Assembly (NCBI GenBank): GCA_022483245.1
Contig: JAKVNR010000001.1
Coordinates: forward strand, 1,116,001 to 1,180,000
DNA from: Lactobacillus sp.
GTDB taxonomy: Bacteria; Bacillota; Bacilli; Lactobacillales; Lactobacillaceae
Direction: 5' to 3'
DNA length: 64,000 nt
Shown here: positions 61,865 through 64,000 of the stretch, piece by piece
Position numbering within the stretch: position 1 is the first letter of the stretch
How the letters are laid out: each line of letters opens with the position of its first letter
Position numbers and translations under genes: made by a program
Notes under the pieces: generated by a model
What the model was told of the DNA's origin: nothing
What the model saw: only the letters and a program-made list of their open reading frames with translations
Database searches by the model: none

Positions 61865-62800
61865 TCAGTGTAAATTGATATTGGCATCTTTAAACAGTTG
61901 CTGCCGCATAGCAGCGGGCGTGGTGCCATAATATTCACTAAATTTTTTATAGAAAAATGACTTACTGGTATAGCCAATCGTGTGAATGACCTCTTTAAGC
62001 GACATATCAGGTTGAGCAAGTAGCCGCTTAGCCTCAATCATCCGGCGTTCGTTGACATGGTCCACGAAGGACTTGCCAGTTTTATTTTTCACTAAAGTGG
62101 AGAAGTAATTTTCGTTAAAGCCGAAATAGTCAGCTGCCTGCTTCAAAGTTACATCCATATAGTGAGCATCAATGAAGCCATCAAGCGTGCTGCCCTCAAA
62201 AACAACTTGGTTCACATCACCAGCCATGGTGTAACGCTGAGCTTGAATCGAATAAACCAAAGCTGACGCTAATTGTGCATTAGCCAGCGGAGCTGCAAAC
62301 ATATCCTTGTTGAAATAAGAATTGACCGTATCTTCTAACAGCTGGGCTGGCCGCATGGCTAATTTATTTTTAAGCCATAAACAGCCTTCATCATCAATTT
62401 TTTGATTAAGCTGATCTGCAATCTGACTTTCTTCTTGGTCAAGTTCTACTGGCGGCAATAAAGCTTGCAGCTGCATTTCAGGTGAAAATTTCATTTTCAC
62501 CAGCAGCGCTTCTTTACCCATTGCTGCACCAATTTGCTCATCTTTTGGCAAAAACAAGGCATTGCCTGGTTTAATTTTGAGCTTTTTCCCGCGGACACGC
62601 ACAGTCGCCTTACCCGCTAAAATCAACCAAATTTCGTTAGTGCTTAAGTCATATTCATGTACTTCTGGTGTCTGACTTTCCAGATATAAACTAAAAAAAT
62701 GAAACCCCGGTCGCCCTGGTTTCAGGTAGAGTTCATTACCCTCAAAACTGCGACCTGACAGCAAGCTAGTCAGGTACGAGTGCAGTGAAAATACCACCAT
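61865..62800 (-). CDS. AraC-family regulator with cupin sensor domain
   Basis: 311 residues. The N-terminal cupin (YLKPGRPGFHFFSLYLESQTPEVHEYDLSTNEIWLILAGKATVRV.. IKPGNALFLPKDE) senses a small molecule. The C-terminal double HTH reads VTLKQAADYFGFNENYFSTLVKNKTGKSFVDHVNERRMIEAKRLL, LKEVIHTIGYTSKSFFYKKFSEYYGTTPAAMRQQ. Convergent with the permease gene with no gap. GAGGTG precedes the ATG and TATAAT lies 35 bp upstream (62838-62833). Effector unknown. Confidence 0.9.
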   Translation of the reverse strand: MVVFSLHSYLTSLLSGRSFEGNELYLKPGRPGFHFFSLYLESQTPEVHEYDLSTNEIWLILAGKATVRVRGKKLKIKPGNALFLPKDEQIGAAMGKEALLVKMKFSPEMQLQALLPPVELDQEESQIADQLNQKIDDEGCLWLKNKLAMRPAQLLEDTVNSYFNKDMFAAPLANAQLASALVYSIQAQRYTMAGDVNQVVFEGSTLDGFIDAHYMDVTLKQAADYFGFNENYFSTLVKNKTGKSFVDHVNERRMIEAKRLLAQPDMSLKEVIHTIGYTSKSFFYKKFSEYYGTTPAAMRQQLFKDANINLH

Positions 62801-62861
62801 TCAAATCACCTCATTCTTCCTCTGTTGCATATATTATACAGCTTGCGGGCAGCCGCTGGCT

Positions 62862-62889
62862 TTGCTTTTCCGATTAAATCATTTACAAT
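62862..62889 (+). promoter_or_regulatory. Putative promoter of the TPP-riboswitch transcript
   Basis: TTGCTT, 16-bp spacer, TACAAT, ending just before the riboswitch. Confidence 0.5.
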
Positions 62890-62896
62890 GAGAATG

Positions 62897-62968
62897 ACAT
62901 TTGGGGTGCTGCAAGGCTGAGATTATACCCGTTGAACCTGCTCTGGTTAGCGCCAGCGAAGGGATAAG
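62897..62968 (+). promoter_or_regulatory. TPP riboswitch (THI element)
   Basis: GGGGTGCTGCAAGGCTGAGATTATACCCGTTGAACCTGCTCTGGTTAGCGCCAGCGAAGGGATAA reads as the full thi-box: GGGGUGC, CUGAGA, ACCC, GAACCUG, CUGG..CCAG and AGGGA. It is followed by a terminator and the thiamine ECF genes. Confidence 0.95.
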
Positions 62969-62980
62969 CTTTGAATTGAC

Positions 62981-63014
62981 AAACTAGTCGCCCTTTTTGG
63001 CGACTAGTTTTTTT
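62981..63014 (+). terminator. TPP-riboswitch terminator
   Basis: AAACTAGTCGCC CTTTTT GGCGACTAGTTT, 12-bp stem then TTTT; the switching hairpin for the thiamine genes. Confidence 0.93.
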
Positions 63015-63044
63015 GTACCCTGTTTTTAACAGGAAGGATTTAGC

Positions 63045-63599
63045 ATGCAAAAACTGCACGTAAAAGACATTATTTTTTTAACATTGATCTCAATTATTTT
63101 CGGACTGATTTATCTAGGAACGGATTTCATCTATGATGGGCTCACAATTGCCCTTACGCCGTTTAAATTAGGACCACTGGCTAATGATATTATGCTGGGC
63201 ATTTGGTGCATGGCGGGCCCGCTGGCCGGCTTAATCATCCGCAAACCTGGAGCAGGATTTTTAGCAGAGTTTTTGGGTGCGGCGGTTGAATTAGCAATTG
63301 GCGGACAATGGGGCGTGGCCAATTTATTATCAGGACTGACACAAGGCCTAGGCGTTGAGCTTGGCTTTGCCCTATGCCGCTACCGGCGTTATGATTGGCT
63401 GACCTTAATTAGCACAACTACAATGACTGCCCTAGTTACGTTTGCCTACGACCTGGTCAAAAATGGTTATAGCCACTTTGCACCAGCTTTAATTGCACTC
63501 TATTTCTGCGTACGCTGGCTTTCTTTATTTATCTTCTCAGGTATCTTAGTCAAAGCCATCGCCCAATTGGTTGCTAAAAGCCAACAGGTTCGGCCATGA
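63045..63599 (+). CDS. ykoE: ECF transporter S component YkoE (thiamine/HMP)
   Basis: 184 residues, about six membrane helices (IIFLTLISIIFGLIYLGTDFIYDG, IMLGIWCMAGPLAGLIIRKPGAG, WGVANLLSGLTQGLGVELGFALCRY). It is the substrate-binding membrane subunit for hydroxymethylpyrimidine or thiamine. The TPP riboswitch 80 bp upstream and the ATPase gene overlapping its stop (ATGA) confirm the role. AGGAAGG precedes the ATG. Confidence 0.93.
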   Translation: MQKLHVKDIIFLTLISIIFGLIYLGTDFIYDGLTIALTPFKLGPLANDIMLGIWCMAGPLAGLIIRKPGAGFLAEFLGAAVELAIGGQWGVANLLSGLTQGLGVELGFALCRYRRYDWLTLISTTTMTALVTFAYDLVKNGYSHFAPALIALYFCVRWLSLFIFSGILVKAIAQLVAKSQQVRP

Positions 63600-64000
63600 C
63601 CACGATTAGCGCGCATAACCTGGTGATGTCCTATCAGCAAGAACAAGTATTAACTGGCTGTGATTTTACCATCCCTGATCATGAACTAAGTTTGCTAGTT
63701 GGCGACACTGGCAGCGGGAAATCAACTTTACTGATGCTGCTAGCCAAATTGCTTAAACCACAAGCCGGGCAAGTTAGTCCAGAACTGGCCGGTTTTATGT
63801 TCCAAGATCCGCGCCAGCAATTTGCAATGGCGACACCGCTGGATCAATTTATTTTTATTATGGAAAACCGGCAGCTAACAGCAGAAGCTGCGTGGCAAAA
63901 AATCAAAGTAGTCAGCCGGCAGTTAAAGATTACGGACTTGTGGCGGCAGCCGCTGACAACTTTATCCGGCGGGCAATTGCAGCGGGTAGCGCTGGCAGCC
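63596..64000 (+). CDS. ykoD: ECF transporter ATP-binding protein YkoD, partial
   Basis: Runs off the window. Reading from ATG 63596 gives MTTISAHNLVMSYQQEQVLTG, Walker A GDTGSGKST, Q-loop FMFQDPRQQ and signature LSGGQLQR. The YkoD family has two ATPase halves on one chain; only the first is visible. It should energise YkoE, with a YkoC T component expected after it. Confidence 0.9.
   Translation, partial: MTTISAHNLVMSYQQEQVLTGCDFTIPDHELSLLVGDTGSGKSTLLMLLAKLLKPQAGQVSPELAGFMFQDPRQQFAMATPLDQFIFIMENRQLTAEAAWQKIKVVSRQLKITDLWRQPLTTLSGGQLQRVALAA

Overview
The window comes from a low-GC Gram-positive bacterium, most likely a homofermentative Lactobacillus of the S-layer-forming acidophilus/crispatus/helveticus type. 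The evidence is five secreted proteins ending in SLAP (surface-layer attachment) domains, two S-layer structural genes with a typical Lactobacillus signal peptide and long 5' leader, a D-Asp/D-Asn peptidoglycan cross-bridge module, strong AGGAGG ribosome binding sites, and a lysine and a TPP riboswitch. No rRNA, tRNA or CRISPR was seen.

Layout. 1-3.6 kb: a truncated CPA2 antiporter gene, then two SLAP-anchored autolysins (GH25 lysozyme and GH73 glucosaminidase). 3.7-5.8 kb: an AT-rich HNH-like gene with a 4 x 42 bp in-frame tandem repeat; an IS256-family element (IRs, 8-bp target duplication, decayed transposase) sits in its 3' end. 5.9-8.5 kb: gtrA/gtrB-type glycolipid genes and a SLAP-anchored glycerophosphodiester phosphodiesterase. 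8.6-13.6 kb: an S-layer cassette with two slp genes in opposite orientation, joined by perfect 274-bp inverted arms. Only the right-hand arm has a complete promoter, so the minus-strand slp is predicted ON and the plus-strand slp OFF. Two genes between them include an Abi-C/HEPN-like protein. 13.7-14.5 kb: a small winged-helix-like ORF followed by three 52-bp tandem repeats and two arrays of 11-bp-spaced GACGTCA boxes, bounded by short direct repeats. 14.6-18.2 kb: DUF2922/DUF1659 pair, a probable toxSAS-Panacea toxin-antitoxin operon, a lipoprotein and a hypothetical protein.

18.3-34 kb is chromosomal housekeeping: kup (broken by two nonsense codons), pckA, pepO, an MFS transporter, the asnB / ATP-grasp ligase pair with a metallophosphoesterase, pdp, a universal stress protein and a tyrosine phosphatase. 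34-47 kb: EIIA-like protein, an unusual GH31-like protein, esterase, YibE/F pair, ddl, a TetR-controlled membrane protein, prs, oxidoreductase, hydrolase and glycosyltransferase. 47-64 kb: DUF1002 protein, RNase HI, cardiolipin synthase, sirtuin, broken ogt, TerC, DUF488, 3-methyladenine glycosylase, a lysine-riboswitch-controlled amino-acid ABC transporter, brnQ, an HNH nuclease, a 45-aa basic protein, an anion permease, an AraC regulator, and a TPP-riboswitch-controlled ykoE/ykoD ECF transporter cut by the window end.

The left third is an envelope and accessory zone: autolysins, S-layer, glycolipid transfer, defence-like genes, IS and repeats. The right two thirds is ordinary metabolism with good operon and terminator structure, and two genes freshly inactivated by single stop codons.
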